Positions 33,169 to 42,583 of a DNA stretch of 64,000 nucleotides are shown piece by piece. This DNA is from Desulfobacula toluolica Tol2 (GTDB taxonomy: Bacteria; Desulfobacterota; Desulfobacteria; Desulfobacterales; Desulfobacteraceae): positions 4,474,001-4,538,000 of the forward strand of contig NC_018645.1 in NCBI RefSeq assembly GCF_000307105.1, in the 5' to 3' direction. A program made the position numbers and the translations under genes. The notes beneath the pieces were generated by a model, which saw only the letters and a list, made by a program, of their open reading frames with translations, was not told where the DNA came from and did no database searches. The first letter of the stretch is position 1; each line of letters starts with the position of its first letter.

Positions 33169-34051
33169 AACAATTGAACAATCCCACAGAGGAAATAGAA
33201 TCGGCTTCTGGTTTTTTGGAATATTTCTGCGTTTTGGCGGGCTTTATGCCGCATATACACTTTTATATGGTGTCACCCTTCATTATTGGCTTTTTGATAA
33301 AATAGCAGTCAAAACCTCATCAGCTTATTTGAAAAAACGATTTCCTTCAGATTCTAAAATCAAAATACGCTTCAAAGTCTACAAATTGCTCTACAGTCAA
33401 GGCAAACAATTGATCGACCGGGTTGCACAAATATCCGGGTCAGTTAATTTTAATTTTGATTTTGTTGACAAAGATAAGCTTAATCAGCTTTCTGCATCAG
33501 ATAAAGGTTATATCATCTTGACTGCCCATGCAGGAAACTGGCAACTTGCAATGACAGAGCTTGGCCAATTAAATAAAAAAATTTCACTTGTTATTCGACC
33601 AGAAAATAATAAAGCTGTTAAAAAAGCGCTTAATATTAACGATAATAATAAATTTGGTATAATTTCTCCTGAGGAACACTTGGGAGGAATAATCCCTGTA
33701 GTAAAAGAGCTTAATGATGGCAATATTGTTTCATATATGGGAGACAGATCCTACAGGTTTGAATCTGTAAAAATAAATTTTATGGGTGCTAAGGCAAATT
33801 TTCCATATGGTGCTTTTGCAATTGCTGCTGCAACTAAAGTTCCTGTTGTAATAGCTTTAGCTTCAAAAACCGGTTTAAAAACTTATAAGGTAGACTTTAC
33901 AAATATTATGAAACCTGAGTATAAGAGTCGTAAAAATAAAAAGAACCAACTATCTGAATGGGTACAGGAATATGCTGATATACTTAATGATTTTTTTGAA
34001 GAATATCCATACCAGTGCTTTCTTTTTCATGATGTATGGGAAGAAGATTAA
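33155..34051 (+). CDS. LpxL/HtrB-type acyltransferase with altered HX4 motif
   Basis: A 298-residue membrane acyltransferase of the lipid A late-acyltransferase fold. It has an N-terminal hydrophobic helix (about 17-47) and the blocks ILTAHAGNWQ, MGDRSYRF and FPYGAFAIAAATKVPVV. The catalytic HX4(D/E) motif reads His 125-AGNW-Gln 130, so the usual acid is Gln. This may lower activity or reflect a subgroup. The gene sits between the glycosyltransferase and ACP 2, and its likely role is to move a chain from an ACP onto the glycosylated acceptor. Confidence 0.8.
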   Translation: MTMPETIEQSHRGNRIGFWFFGIFLRFGGLYAAYTLLYGVTLHYWLFDKIAVKTSSAYLKKRFPSDSKIKIRFKVYKLLYSQGKQLIDRVAQISGSVNFNFDFVDKDKLNQLSASDKGYIILTAHAGNWQLAMTELGQLNKKISLVIRPENNKAVKKALNINDNNKFGIISPEEHLGGIIPVVKELNDGNIVSYMGDRSYRFESVKINFMGAKANFPYGAFAIAAATKVPVVIALASKTGLKTYKVDFTNIMKPEYKSRKNKKNQLSEWVQEYADILNDFFEEYPYQCFLFHDVWEED

Positions 34052-34069
34052 TACTCAAAAGGAGAATAT

Positions 34070-34342
34070 ATGTCCCAAAAGCAGAGCCTTGAAGAAATCA
34101 AAGCACAACTAAAAGAAGAATTAATTGAAAATCTTTCTTTGGAAGATATAGGGCCGGAAGATATTACAAATGATGAAGTATTATTTGGTGACGAAGGAAT
34201 AGGCCTTGATTCTCTTGATGCTGTCGAAATTGTTGTGTTTTTACAACGTATTTGGGGAATAGAAATTCAAGATATGGAAGAAGGCAGGGAAATCCTTGTA
34301 TCAATTGACACAATTGCTAATCATATTTATTCAAACCTATGA
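34070..34342 (+). CDS. Acyl carrier protein 2
   Basis: A 90-residue carrier with the phosphopantetheine Ser 48 in GLDSLDAVEIVV. It has a longer acidic insert before the motif (EVLFGDEGIG) than ACP 1 and ACP 3. A GGAG ribosome site precedes its ATG. It lies between the LpxL-type acyltransferase and KS 2, which suggests that it delivers chains to one or both. Confidence 0.9.
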   Translation: MSQKQSLEEIKAQLKEELIENLSLEDIGPEDITNDEVLFGDEGIGLDSLDAVEIVVFLQRIWGIEIQDMEEGREILVSIDTIANHIYSNL

Positions 34343-34417
34343 ATGCTCCCCTCCTGAATTAAAGACTCATAAGGTGTTTCTATCAGGTCAAAGCTTAAAA
34401 TTTTATAATGAGATATT

Positions 34418-35599
34418 ATGAATAATGAAAAAATTTTCATAACAGGCATGGGTATCATTTCTGCATTAGGTAATTCAATAGATGAAACTTTTCAGGCATT
34501 ATCAAAAAATAAGATTAATACTTCGAACATTGATTTTTTTGAATGCGATATAAACAAACCTGTTTTTAAAGCAAGTTTTCTGAACAAAGCATCAGATTCG
34601 AGAATGCGTACAAAAAAGCTTGCTGATATCGCTTTTAAGCAAGCTATTGTTCAGGCTAACATAGTTCCGGCTAAAATCAACAATTCAGACAAGTTAAAAA
34701 TTGGAATTTGCTGCGGGACAACTGTTGCAAGCCAACTCAATGATATTGAATTCTACAGACAGTTTCGCTCCGGCACGGTAGAGTCTTATGATCCTGTAAA
34801 GCATTATCTTGAAGGAAATATATCAGAAGCACTCCTTTTAGAACATAATTTTTCAGGTCCTGGTTTAAATGTTGTGAATGCATGTTCTTCTGGCACTGAT
34901 GCAATTGGAGTTGCTATGTCATGGATTAAAACAGGGATTTGTGACATTGTAATTGCCGGAGGTGCAGATGAATTAAACCGTATTCCTGTTGCCGGATTTA
35001 ATTCTTTAGGGATACTCAGTGACTCAATTTGCAAACCTTTTGATAAAAACAGAGATGGATTAAATCTTGGAGAAGGAGCAGCCTTTATAGTGCTTGAAAA
35101 AGATTCTACTGCAAGGGCACGTAAAGCTTCAATATTAGCAGAATGCTGCTCATATGCAACAGCTGCTGATGGTTATCATTTAACCGCACCTCATTACAAG
35201 GGCAAAGGTTTAAAAATTGCGATTGAAAAAGCCTTGTTAAATGCAAATTTAACTCAAAATGATATCAATTTTATAAATGCCCATGGCACTGCAACTAAAA
35301 ACAATGACTTTGTTGAAGGCTATGTTTTTAAAGATCTGTTTAAAGACAAAACAAAAATTCTTTCCACAAAAGGATATACCGGACATACACTTGGTGCTGC
35401 TGGTGCAATTGATGCAATATTGACTGTATTATCACTTGAAAAACAATGGCTCCCAATAAATGCAGGCTTTTGCGATCAAGATCCTGACATTGGTTTCAGC
35501 CCTGTGACAGAAGCCACAAGTTTTAAGGCTGAATATGCTTTATCAACATCACTTGCTTTTGGTGGTAACAATTCAGCAGTTATTTTCAGGAGAGTATAA
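34418..35599 (+). CDS. Beta-ketoacyl-ACP synthase (KS 2)
   Basis: A 393-residue ketosynthase with full catalytic triad: Cys 156 in VNACSSGTDA, His 289 in NAHGTATKNND and His 323 in GYTGHTLGAAG. The block FDKNRDGLNLGEGA is present. It is followed after 2 bases by a chain-length-factor-like partial ketosynthase. A KS paired with such a factor is the arrangement that makes the polyene chain in type II aryl polyene systems, so this pair is the best candidate for iterative elongation. Confidence 0.9.
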   Translation: MNNEKIFITGMGIISALGNSIDETFQALSKNKINTSNIDFFECDINKPVFKASFLNKASDSRMRTKKLADIAFKQAIVQANIVPAKINNSDKLKIGICCGTTVASQLNDIEFYRQFRSGTVESYDPVKHYLEGNISEALLLEHNFSGPGLNVVNACSSGTDAIGVAMSWIKTGICDIVIAGGADELNRIPVAGFNSLGILSDSICKPFDKNRDGLNLGEGAAFIVLEKDSTARARKASILAECCSYATAADGYHLTAPHYKGKGLKIAIEKALLNANLTQNDINFINAHGTATKNNDFVEGYVFKDLFKDKTKILSTKGYTGHTLGAAGAIDAILTVLSLEKQWLPINAGFCDQDPDIGFSPVTEATSFKAEYALSTSLAFGGNNSAVIFRRV

Positions 35600-35601
35600 A
35601 A

Positions 35602-36183
35602 GTGAACTTGCTTGGTAAAGGGTTTGCAGATAAAAACACAAAAATAAAAGGTATAAGAAGAGCGGATATTTTTGCAAAAATGGCTGTATCTGCTTCAAAA
35701 AAGGCATGTGCAGGTTTTGACTTTGAAAATGAAAATACTGAAATTTCAATTATTGTAGCGACCTTGTTTGGACCTCATGTAACAACCTTTAATTTTTTAG
35801 ACAATCTTTTAGATTATTCTGATTCAGGTGTGTCACCAACAACATTTTCCCATTCAGTTCATAATGCCGCAGCTTCTTATATCGCAACTTCTCTTAAAAT
35901 CAACGGACAATCGCTTACAATCACCTCTTTTAATGATCCTTTTAAACAGGCATTGATTTTGGCTGATGCTTGGTTTGAATTTAATCAAGCAAAAAAGATC
36001 CTTGTCTGTTATGTAGAAGAAGAATCAGACCCTCTTATTGCTGCTCATAAGCATTGTACATTTTTATCTTATTCAAAAGATAAAATTTCTACCGGTGCTG
36101 CATCAATTCTTTTGGAAAAGGGAAACAATATGAAAATACCTGAAAAAATTCTCCATCCTTTTACTTATATTGAGGGGTTATAA
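35602..36183 (+). CDS. Chain-length-factor-like partial ketosynthase (ApeC-like)
   Basis: A 193-residue protein covering only the N-terminal half of a ketosynthase fold. The block SPTTFSHSVHNAAASYIA is characteristic of the small ketosynthase-like chain-length factors in aryl polyene clusters. No nucleophilic Cys stands at the active-site turn, so it should not condense by itself. It starts with GTG behind CAGGAG, 2 bases after KS 2, and probably forms a heterodimer with KS 2 that sets chain length. Confidence 0.8.
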   Translation: MNLLGKGFADKNTKIKGIRRADIFAKMAVSASKKACAGFDFENENTEISIIVATLFGPHVTTFNFLDNLLDYSDSGVSPTTFSHSVHNAAASYIATSLKINGQSLTITSFNDPFKQALILADAWFEFNQAKKILVCYVEEESDPLIAAHKHCTFLSYSKDKISTGAASILLEKGNNMKIPEKILHPFTYIEGL

Positions 36184-36188
36184 ACGAA

Positions 36189-36446
36189 TTGGAAAACATT
36201 ACTATCAAACATATTAAAGAAAAACTTACTGAACAGATAGCTTTGTCCATAGGTGAAGAACCGTCAAATATAAAATCAGACATGCTAATGCATGAGCTTG
36301 GTCTTGATTCACTCGGGCTTGTAGAATTGTTTGTGTTTATTGAAAAAGAATTTAAAATTCAACTTATGGAATCAGGTATTTCGCAAGAAGACATACAAAA
36401 AATTGATTCTTTATCTGAAAGTATCAGTAAGGCTATAAACAACTAA
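36189..36446 (+). CDS. Acyl carrier protein 3
   Basis: An 85-residue carrier with the phosphopantetheine Ser 41 in ELGLDSLGLVELF. It begins with TTG behind a GAGGGG site, 5 bases after the chain-length-factor gene. It is followed after 3 bases by the condensation-type acyltransferase. Together with KS 2 and the factor it forms the likely elongation set. Confidence 0.88.
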   Translation: MENITIKHIKEKLTEQIALSIGEEPSNIKSDMLMHELGLDSLGLVELFVFIEKEFKIQLMESGISQEDIQKIDSLSESISKAINN

Positions 36447-36449
36447 TTA

Positions 36450-37787
36450 ATGATTTTTTTTAACACATCCCGGCGTTATTACTTAAATGGCATTGACTGG
36501 GTCATGGCAGCCCTGGATAGAATTAATATAAAGCATACAGGGCTTGGCAATCACTCCCAACTTGTGCTTGTATTGAAAGGATATCTTGATAAAAAGAACC
36601 TAACAAATAAACTTTCTAAAAACCTGTCTAATAGTGCTTTTTTACGGGGTAAAACTAAACGTGCTTGGCATCTTGCACCTTATTGGGTTTCAGAACAACA
36701 AAATTTTGATCCTGAGGATATTCGATTTTTTAAATTAGAATCAAATAACCAAATAATTGAAAATAATCTTAATGAAATTATTCAAGATTGTGCAAGAACT
36801 CCTTTTAAAGATGACAAAACCCTTCTTGGTTTTGATCTTATTCATTCTAATAATAGCACCTATTTGATTATGAGATTTAATCATAGAATGTTTGATGCAA
36901 GGGGAGCAGAAGCATTCCTTGGATATCTTTTGGATGAACAAAAATCTGACGAACAATATACCTTGCCATCACAAGGCGCTCAACTGAATTTATGGAAAAG
37001 TCGTTTTTTATCAGGTCAACGTATTAATCGTTTTTTAAGATCAATATATTCAAAAGAAACTCAAGTCGTTCAAATTAATGATCAGTCTGATGCATCTAAA
37101 TCAGAATCAAATAATTCACATTGTTTTCATTGCTTTACCTTTTCTGAGAAACAGACCAGTACAATAGATGAAAATGCCATAAAAAAAGCAGGCTATCTCA
37201 TGAATGGCATTTATATCTTAAGCTGTGTTACAAAGAGTTTTGATTCTCTATTCAAAAAGCGCAACAGTCAGGGTAACATACTTATTCCAATCAATGTGGA
37301 TGTTCGTGAAACCAAATTCAGTACCGCAAAAATTTTTTTTAACAACGTCTCTTTTATGCTCTTTAATGTCAAACAAGGTCTATCTATAACTGATTATATA
37401 ATAAGTTTTAAAACCCAGTTTATTGATCAGATTAAGAACAAAATACCATATCATTTTATTAATGCATCTTTACTGATGCGTATTATGCCGCTTAAAATCC
37501 TTTCATTTTTTATGAATTTTAGAATGAGAAAAAAACCATGTTCTTTCTCATTTTCTTATATTTCAGAACAGGCATTCAATTTAAAATCTGTACAAAACTT
37601 TGAAGTTTTAAATCTTTTTCATATGCCTTTAGTCCCAGTCAATCCAGGCATTGGAGTGTTTTTTACACGATTTAATAAAAAAATTAATATGGTTATATCA
37701 AGTTTTGACAATAATCTTAGTAAGAAAGATGGCAAATACTTACAAGAAGAAATAATTTCAAGGATAACTTTTCGGCCCAACCAATGA
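36450..37787 (+). CDS. Condensation-superfamily acyltransferase
   Basis: A 445-residue protein of the CoA-dependent acyltransferase / peptide-synthetase condensation fold. The active-site motif appears as HRMFDARG (His 145, Asp 149, Gly 152), a form of HXXXD. A later block IPINVDVRET and the FNNVSFMLF strand also fit this fold. Relatives make esters or amides by moving an acyl group from a carrier. Such a gene is not part of the usual aryl polyene set. It overlaps the following flavoprotein gene by 4 bases. It could release the chain from ACP 3 onto an alcohol or amine; acceptor unknown. Confidence 0.68.
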   Translation: MIFFNTSRRYYLNGIDWVMAALDRINIKHTGLGNHSQLVLVLKGYLDKKNLTNKLSKNLSNSAFLRGKTKRAWHLAPYWVSEQQNFDPEDIRFFKLESNNQIIENNLNEIIQDCARTPFKDDKTLLGFDLIHSNNSTYLIMRFNHRMFDARGAEAFLGYLLDEQKSDEQYTLPSQGAQLNLWKSRFLSGQRINRFLRSIYSKETQVVQINDQSDASKSESNNSHCFHCFTFSEKQTSTIDENAIKKAGYLMNGIYILSCVTKSFDSLFKKRNSQGNILIPINVDVRETKFSTAKIFFNNVSFMLFNVKQGLSITDYIISFKTQFIDQIKNKIPYHFINASLLMRIMPLKILSFFMNFRMRKKPCSFSFSYISEQAFNLKSVQNFEVLNLFHMPLVPVNPGIGVFFTRFNKKINMVISSFDNNLSKKDGKYLQEEIISRITFRPNQ

Positions 37788-38929
37788 AAAAATTTGATGC
37801 CATAATTGTTGGAGCAGGAATAGCAGGTCTTTCTTCTGCACTGACTGCTGTTAATTCTGGAATGAGGACAGCACTTGTAGAAAAAAATCATTACTTAGGA
37901 GGTATTGCACAAGATTGCTTTCACACATATATTTGCGGTCTTTTTCAAAATGACAGGTCAAAACCTTTTCAAATTGCTAATCCTGGAATTTGTTCTGATA
38001 TTTTTAAATTTTTGCGTGAATGCTATGGTGACAAGTCTCTTGTTAAAATTGGAAAAGTTGAAACTCTTGCATTTATTCAAAAAGATTTATGGGGCTATTT
38101 TTCTAAACATTTAAAGAAAAATAATTTTACTTTTTTAAAAAAAAGCAAGTGTATAAAAGTGATGTCTGAAAATAAAAAAATTCAAAGCATAACAATTGCA
38201 ATTGAGCATGGCACTCAAAAAAAAAATATTAATCTCTATGCTGATATTTTTATTGATGCAACAGGAAACGGGTATTTTTCAGACAAAACCCTTGAAAACA
38301 ACTCCCAGCTTGGAGGATATTGTATTCTGTTAGACGGTTGTTTAAACAAAGATTTGTCTTTGATAATCCCTTATACTGCTCGAAAAATTATCAAAGAGTA
38401 CGAGCTTAATGAATATCTTAAATTCATAACCATAACTTACAATTTTCTGACAAAAAAATATATTTTGAAATTTTCCGTAAAAAACCATGAAGATGTGGAG
38501 ACATGCCAGTTTATTTATGAAAAATTAAACAAAAACATTAAAGAGTTATCCCAGTTAAAATTCATCAAAGCCTCTGAAAATATTCATTTAAGAAGTTACA
38601 GTAATATCCAGGCTAATACGTTAATTAATCACAAAACTCATGATAGAGACATAGCTGTTAAAAGTTACTGGCCAACAGAGAAATGGGATATAAACAAAGG
38701 CACTCAATATCAATATTGTAAAAAGGACAAGCCTTTTTGTATTCCAGTGTCTGCTTTAAAAGATGATAAGATTCACAATCTTTTTCTTGCCGGAAAAAAT
38801 ATCAGGGTATCAGAACAGATACATGCATCAGCCAGAGTTATGGGAGTATGTATGGCAACAGGCGAGCAAGCAGTTATTAATGCGTTAAAATATTTAAAAA
38901 CAAATAATATGAAAGCATTACGACTATGA
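37784..38929 (+). CDS. FAD-dependent oxidoreductase
   Basis: A 381-residue flavoprotein. The FAD fold is at the N-terminus: IIVGAGIAGLSSALTAVNSG, then EKNHYLGGIAQD. A second block (DIFIDATGNGYFSD) and the C-terminal LFLAGKNIRVSEQIHASARVMGVC region fit the FAD_oxidored group. The Cys-rich GGIAQDCFHTYICG segment near the active site is notable. It overlaps genes on both sides by 4 bases. It may oxidise or reduce the chain or serve one of the radical enzymes. The reaction is unknown. Confidence 0.75.
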   Translation: MKKFDAIIVGAGIAGLSSALTAVNSGMRTALVEKNHYLGGIAQDCFHTYICGLFQNDRSKPFQIANPGICSDIFKFLRECYGDKSLVKIGKVETLAFIQKDLWGYFSKHLKKNNFTFLKKSKCIKVMSENKKIQSITIAIEHGTQKKNINLYADIFIDATGNGYFSDKTLENNSQLGGYCILLDGCLNKDLSLIIPYTARKIIKEYELNEYLKFITITYNFLTKKYILKFSVKNHEDVETCQFIYEKLNKNIKELSQLKFIKASENIHLRSYSNIQANTLINHKTHDRDIAVKSYWPTEKWDINKGTQYQYCKKDKPFCIPVSALKDDKIHNLFLAGKNIRVSEQIHASARVMGVCMATGEQAVINALKYLKTNNMKALRL

Positions 38930-40416
38930 AAGTACTATTAGTCAAACCATATACTGAACTAAAAGTTGCAAAAAGACTTCAGGAAGGATTTTTACATTTA
39001 GAGCCACTTGAACTTGAGATAACTGCTGGTGGTATTAATAAAAAACATGATGCCCGCATTCTTGATCTTAGTGTAGAAAAAAAGCCACAAAAAATATTTT
39101 TTCAAACACTTAAAGACTTTAAACCGGATTTAATAGGTTTTGGTGCTTACAGTACGGCTCTTTATATTGTAAAAGACCTTGCCGGAAAAACTAAAGAGAT
39201 ACTCCCCCGATCTCATATTATTGTTGGTGGAGTGCATGCAACTTTGCGCCCTTATGATTTTAATGATAATTGCATTTCAGCTGTTGTTCGGGGAGAAGGT
39301 GCAAATGCAATATCTGAAATTATTGCAAATCTTGAAGCAAATGCTAAACTCCACAATGGTTCAAATATTCTTGATCCAACTGACCCTGATTTTGAAAAAG
39401 ATGCCGGAAAAAACCCACCGACCTATGTTGATGTTACCTCCATTCCCTTACCCCGACGTGATTTAGTAGACAGAGCTAAATATTTTTGTATCTGGACCCA
39501 TAGCGACTCAGGAAAAGCAGATAAATTATTCCCACGGGTTGCAAGCCTCAGGACGTCACTGGGATGCCCTTTTTCATGCTCTTTTTGTGTGATTCATCAT
39601 GTTATGAACAAAGCATATTTACAACGCAGCCCCGAGGATGTGGTTGATGAAATTAAAAATTTAAAAGAAGACTATATCTATTTTGTTGATGATGAGATGT
39701 TTATTAATATAAAACGTGTTACTAAAATAGCTGAACTTTTAAAAGAACATAAAATAAATAAAAAATATATCAGCTGGGCAAGAAGCGATACCATCTCAAA
39801 GCACCCGGAAGTATTTAAGCTCTGGAAAGAAGTTGGGCTTGATGTAGTATATGTTGGGCTCGAATCAATGGATGAGAAACGACTTGAGGATTATAATAAA
39901 AAAACAGGATATGAAACAAATAAAAAGGCTATAAAAATAATAAAAGATTGTGGAATTATGCTTCATGCAGCTTTTATTGTTCATCCGGATTTTGACAAAA
40001 ATGATTTCAAACGTCTTGAAAAAGATGTAATTGATTTATGCCCTTCAGAAGTAACTTTTACAGTTTTATCACCATCACCCGGCACACCACTTTTTGTACA
40101 TCATAAGGAAGAATTTATTTGCGATCCTTTTAAATACTATGATTGCATGCATACTGTCATTCCCACTAACATGACTATCAAACGATTTTACCAGCATTTT
40201 GGTCGCTTATATGCAATTGCGCTGCGTTCAAATCCTTTGCGGGTCAATAAAATCAAGGTGCCGCTCAAAGATTTTTTTCGGGCACTGCATTATGGCATAA
40301 AATATGTTTTTTCTCTTTATAGTATTTACAAAGACTACCCTGAAAGCTTGCATCATCTAAAAAAAGATGAACTTCTTGAAAAGGCAAAAAAAGAAGGATT
40401 TTCCTATGATGATTAA
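38926..40416 (+). CDS. B12-binding-type radical SAM protein B
   Basis: A 496-residue enzyme with an N-terminal cobalamin-binding-like domain (about residues 1-140; IIVGGVHATLRP and VVRGEGA) and the radical SAM motif CPFSCSFC at residues 214-221. Barrel blocks YFVDDEMFIN and VYVGLESMDEKRL follow, and AAFIVHPDFDKNDF resembles the strand that contacts SAM late in the barrel. It has a longer basic C-terminal tail than its three paralogues. The gene overlaps its neighbours. The reaction is unknown; methyl transfer or C-C bond formation is typical of the class. Confidence 0.85.
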   Translation: MKVLLVKPYTELKVAKRLQEGFLHLEPLELEITAGGINKKHDARILDLSVEKKPQKIFFQTLKDFKPDLIGFGAYSTALYIVKDLAGKTKEILPRSHIIVGGVHATLRPYDFNDNCISAVVRGEGANAISEIIANLEANAKLHNGSNILDPTDPDFEKDAGKNPPTYVDVTSIPLPRRDLVDRAKYFCIWTHSDSGKADKLFPRVASLRTSLGCPFSCSFCVIHHVMNKAYLQRSPEDVVDEIKNLKEDYIYFVDDEMFINIKRVTKIAELLKEHKINKKYISWARSDTISKHPEVFKLWKEVGLDVVYVGLESMDEKRLEDYNKKTGYETNKKAIKIIKDCGIMLHAAFIVHPDFDKNDFKRLEKDVIDLCPSEVTFTVLSPSPGTPLFVHHKEEFICDPFKYYDCMHTVIPTNMTIKRFYQHFGRLYAIALRSNPLRVNKIKVPLKDFFRALHYGIKYVFSLYSIYKDYPESLHHLKKDELLEKAKKEGFSYDD

Positions 40417-41842
40417 TAAGCAACAACGAACTAATATTGTTGATATTATAAGAAAAGAAAATTTTGAACAAAACAGTAATCTTGCTGTAACCAGATCGGT
40501 AAAAGATGGATTGAAAAATTCAATCACATATTCAGAACTGTTTAAAGAGGTTGAAAAATATAGCAAAAAGCTCTCTATAATCGGTTTTACAAGTCACGAC
40601 CGTATCGCTCTTTTTTGTGAAGATTCAATAGAATATGTTATTATGGCACTTGCAATTTTAGATACTGATGCTGTTATTGTTCCCATATCTCCTTCTCTTT
40701 CCTCTAATGAGTTAGAAATTTTATGCAATCGGATTAAAGTTAAATATATTGTATCTGAAAAAAAAATTACAACATATTCTATTGTTTCAGAAAAATACCT
40801 TGATAAACTTTATCTTTATGAAATTGATAAAAATATCAAATATTCAAAATATTATATGGAAGTTAATAGTCCTGCCTTTATTCGTTTTTCATCAGGCACA
40901 ACCGGAGAAAGCAAAGGAGTGTTATTAACTCATCAGGCAATTATCGACAGAACCTCTGCTGCTGATGAAAGGCTTAATATAGCTTCAAATGATATTATTG
41001 GCTGGTTTTTATCCATGAGCTTCCATTTTGTAGTCAGCATTCTTCTTTTTTTGCGTAAACGTGCCCATATTGTTTTATCCCAGAATAACTTCCCTACAGG
41101 TTTTATTGACTCGTTTGAGACAATTAAACCTACATTTTTATATGCTTCACCTTTTTATTATAATTTGCTTGCAACTCATAAAAATATTTCAAGCACATTG
41201 TTGTCGGATGTTCGTATGGCTGTGGTAACAGCTGTATCCCTCAATAAGAAAACAGAACGAAAATTTTATGATAAATTCAATATTCATCTTAGCCAGGCCT
41301 ATGGTATTATCGAAGTTGGCCTGCCGTTTATTAATGACAGATTTGATGATGAATATATTTGTTCTGTGGGAAAACTTTTACCATCCTATGATCTAAAGAT
41401 TAAAGATCCTGATGATAAAGGTCAGGGTAGAATTTATCTTAAAGGAAAAGGAATGTATTCTGCATACATTTCCCCCTGGAAAAAGCAAACTCAATGGTTT
41501 GATACAGGTGATATCGGATATTTAAAAAATTCTTATCTTTTTATTTCAGGCAGATCTAAAAACATTATAAATTTTGCAGGCATGAAAATATTTCCTGAAG
41601 AAGTAGAAAAAATTATTTTAAGTTATGACAACATTAAAGAAGTAAGGGTCTTTGCTGAAAGACATGATGTTTACGGACAACTACCCATAGCTGAGTTTGT
41701 ATTGGCATCCAAAGAAGAGCTTAATGTTTTTAAACTAAAAAAGTATTGTTTACAGCACCTTGATTCATACAAAATACCCAAGGAATTTATTGAAGTTGAA
41801 TCTATAGAAAAAACATTGAGTCAAAAAATTAAAAGGACATAG
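40406..41842 (+). CDS. AMP-dependent acyl/aryl ligase (adenylating enzyme)
   Basis: An ANL-superfamily ligase of 478 residues that activates an acid as adenylate and loads CoA or an ACP. Motifs are FIRFSSGTTGESKG, AYGIIEVGLP, FDTGDIGYL, and the hinge block INFAGMKIFPEEVEK; the C-terminal catalytic lysine is probably in SQKIKR. Start at the ATG at 40406, behind AAGGA and inside the end of protein B's gene. In aryl polyene clusters the equivalent ligase loads the aromatic starter. With no ammonia-lyase here, the starter may be a free fatty or aromatic acid. Confidence 0.83.
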   Translation: MMINKQQRTNIVDIIRKENFEQNSNLAVTRSVKDGLKNSITYSELFKEVEKYSKKLSIIGFTSHDRIALFCEDSIEYVIMALAILDTDAVIVPISPSLSSNELEILCNRIKVKYIVSEKKITTYSIVSEKYLDKLYLYEIDKNIKYSKYYMEVNSPAFIRFSSGTTGESKGVLLTHQAIIDRTSAADERLNIASNDIIGWFLSMSFHFVVSILLFLRKRAHIVLSQNNFPTGFIDSFETIKPTFLYASPFYYNLLATHKNISSTLLSDVRMAVVTAVSLNKKTERKFYDKFNIHLSQAYGIIEVGLPFINDRFDDEYICSVGKLLPSYDLKIKDPDDKGQGRIYLKGKGMYSAYISPWKKQTQWFDTGDIGYLKNSYLFISGRSKNIINFAGMKIFPEEVEKIILSYDNIKEVRVFAERHDVYGQLPIAEFVLASKEELNVFKLKKYCLQHLDSYKIPKEFIEVESIEKTLSQKIKRT

Positions 41843-41843
41843 T

Positions 41844-42578
41844 ATGAATGAAAATTCTGAACAGATAGTATTGGTAACAGGTGCCAGTAAAGGTATTGGA
41901 CAGGCTATTGCTGTGGAACTAGGACAAAAAGGAAGAGTTGTCTATGTAAACTTTCAAACAGATAAAAAAGGAGCCCTTGAAACCTGCAAATTAATTGAAA
42001 AAAATGGTGGTATAGCCAAAGCCCTGCAATTTGATGTGAGTAATGCAAAAGAATCTGAACAAGCTGTAAACTCAATACTCAAGACCCATGAAAAAGTCGA
42101 TATCCTTGTTAATAATGCCGGGATCAGAAACGATAAACTCATGGCATTCATGCAGGAGTCTGACTGGAAAAATGTTTTAGATACCAATCTTGCATCTTTT
42201 TTTAATGTATCAAAATTAATTGTTAAAAATATGATTACCAAACGTTTTGGAAGGATAGTCAATATTTCATCCACAGCTGGACAAGTTGGTAATGCAGGCC
42301 AGGTTAATTATTCTGCTGCCAAAGCCGGTATAATTGGAGCAACAAAAGCTTTGGCAAAAGAAATAGCCAAAAGAAATATTACTGTTAATGCTGTGTCTCC
42401 AGGATTTATTGATACTGGAATGCTTGATGGAATGCCCCTTGATGAAATCACAAAAATGATACCGTGTGCAAGACTTGGAACAGTTGAAGAAGTAAGCGCG
42501 CTTGTTGGCTTTTTATGTTCAAATCAAGCCTCCTATATAACAGGACAGGTAATTGGAGTAAATGGTGGAGTAGCCTGA
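41844..42578 (+). CDS. 3-oxoacyl-ACP reductase (FabG-type SDR)
   Basis: A 244-residue short-chain dehydrogenase that reduces the beta-keto group after each condensation, using NADPH. The cofactor loop GASKGIGQ, NNAG, and the catalytic Ser, Tyr and Lys (ISSTAGQ, YSAAK) are all present, and the C-terminal block YITGQVIGVNGG is typical of FabG. It follows the ligase by 1 base and is the only ketoreductase of the cluster, so it should serve all elongation rounds. Confidence 0.92.
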   Translation: MNENSEQIVLVTGASKGIGQAIAVELGQKGRVVYVNFQTDKKGALETCKLIEKNGGIAKALQFDVSNAKESEQAVNSILKTHEKVDILVNNAGIRNDKLMAFMQESDWKNVLDTNLASFFNVSKLIVKNMITKRFGRIVNISSTAGQVGNAGQVNYSAAKAGIIGATKALAKEIAKRNITVNAVSPGFIDTGMLDGMPLDEITKMIPCARLGTVEEVSALVGFLCSNQASYITGQVIGVNGGVA

Positions 42579-42583
42579 ATCTT

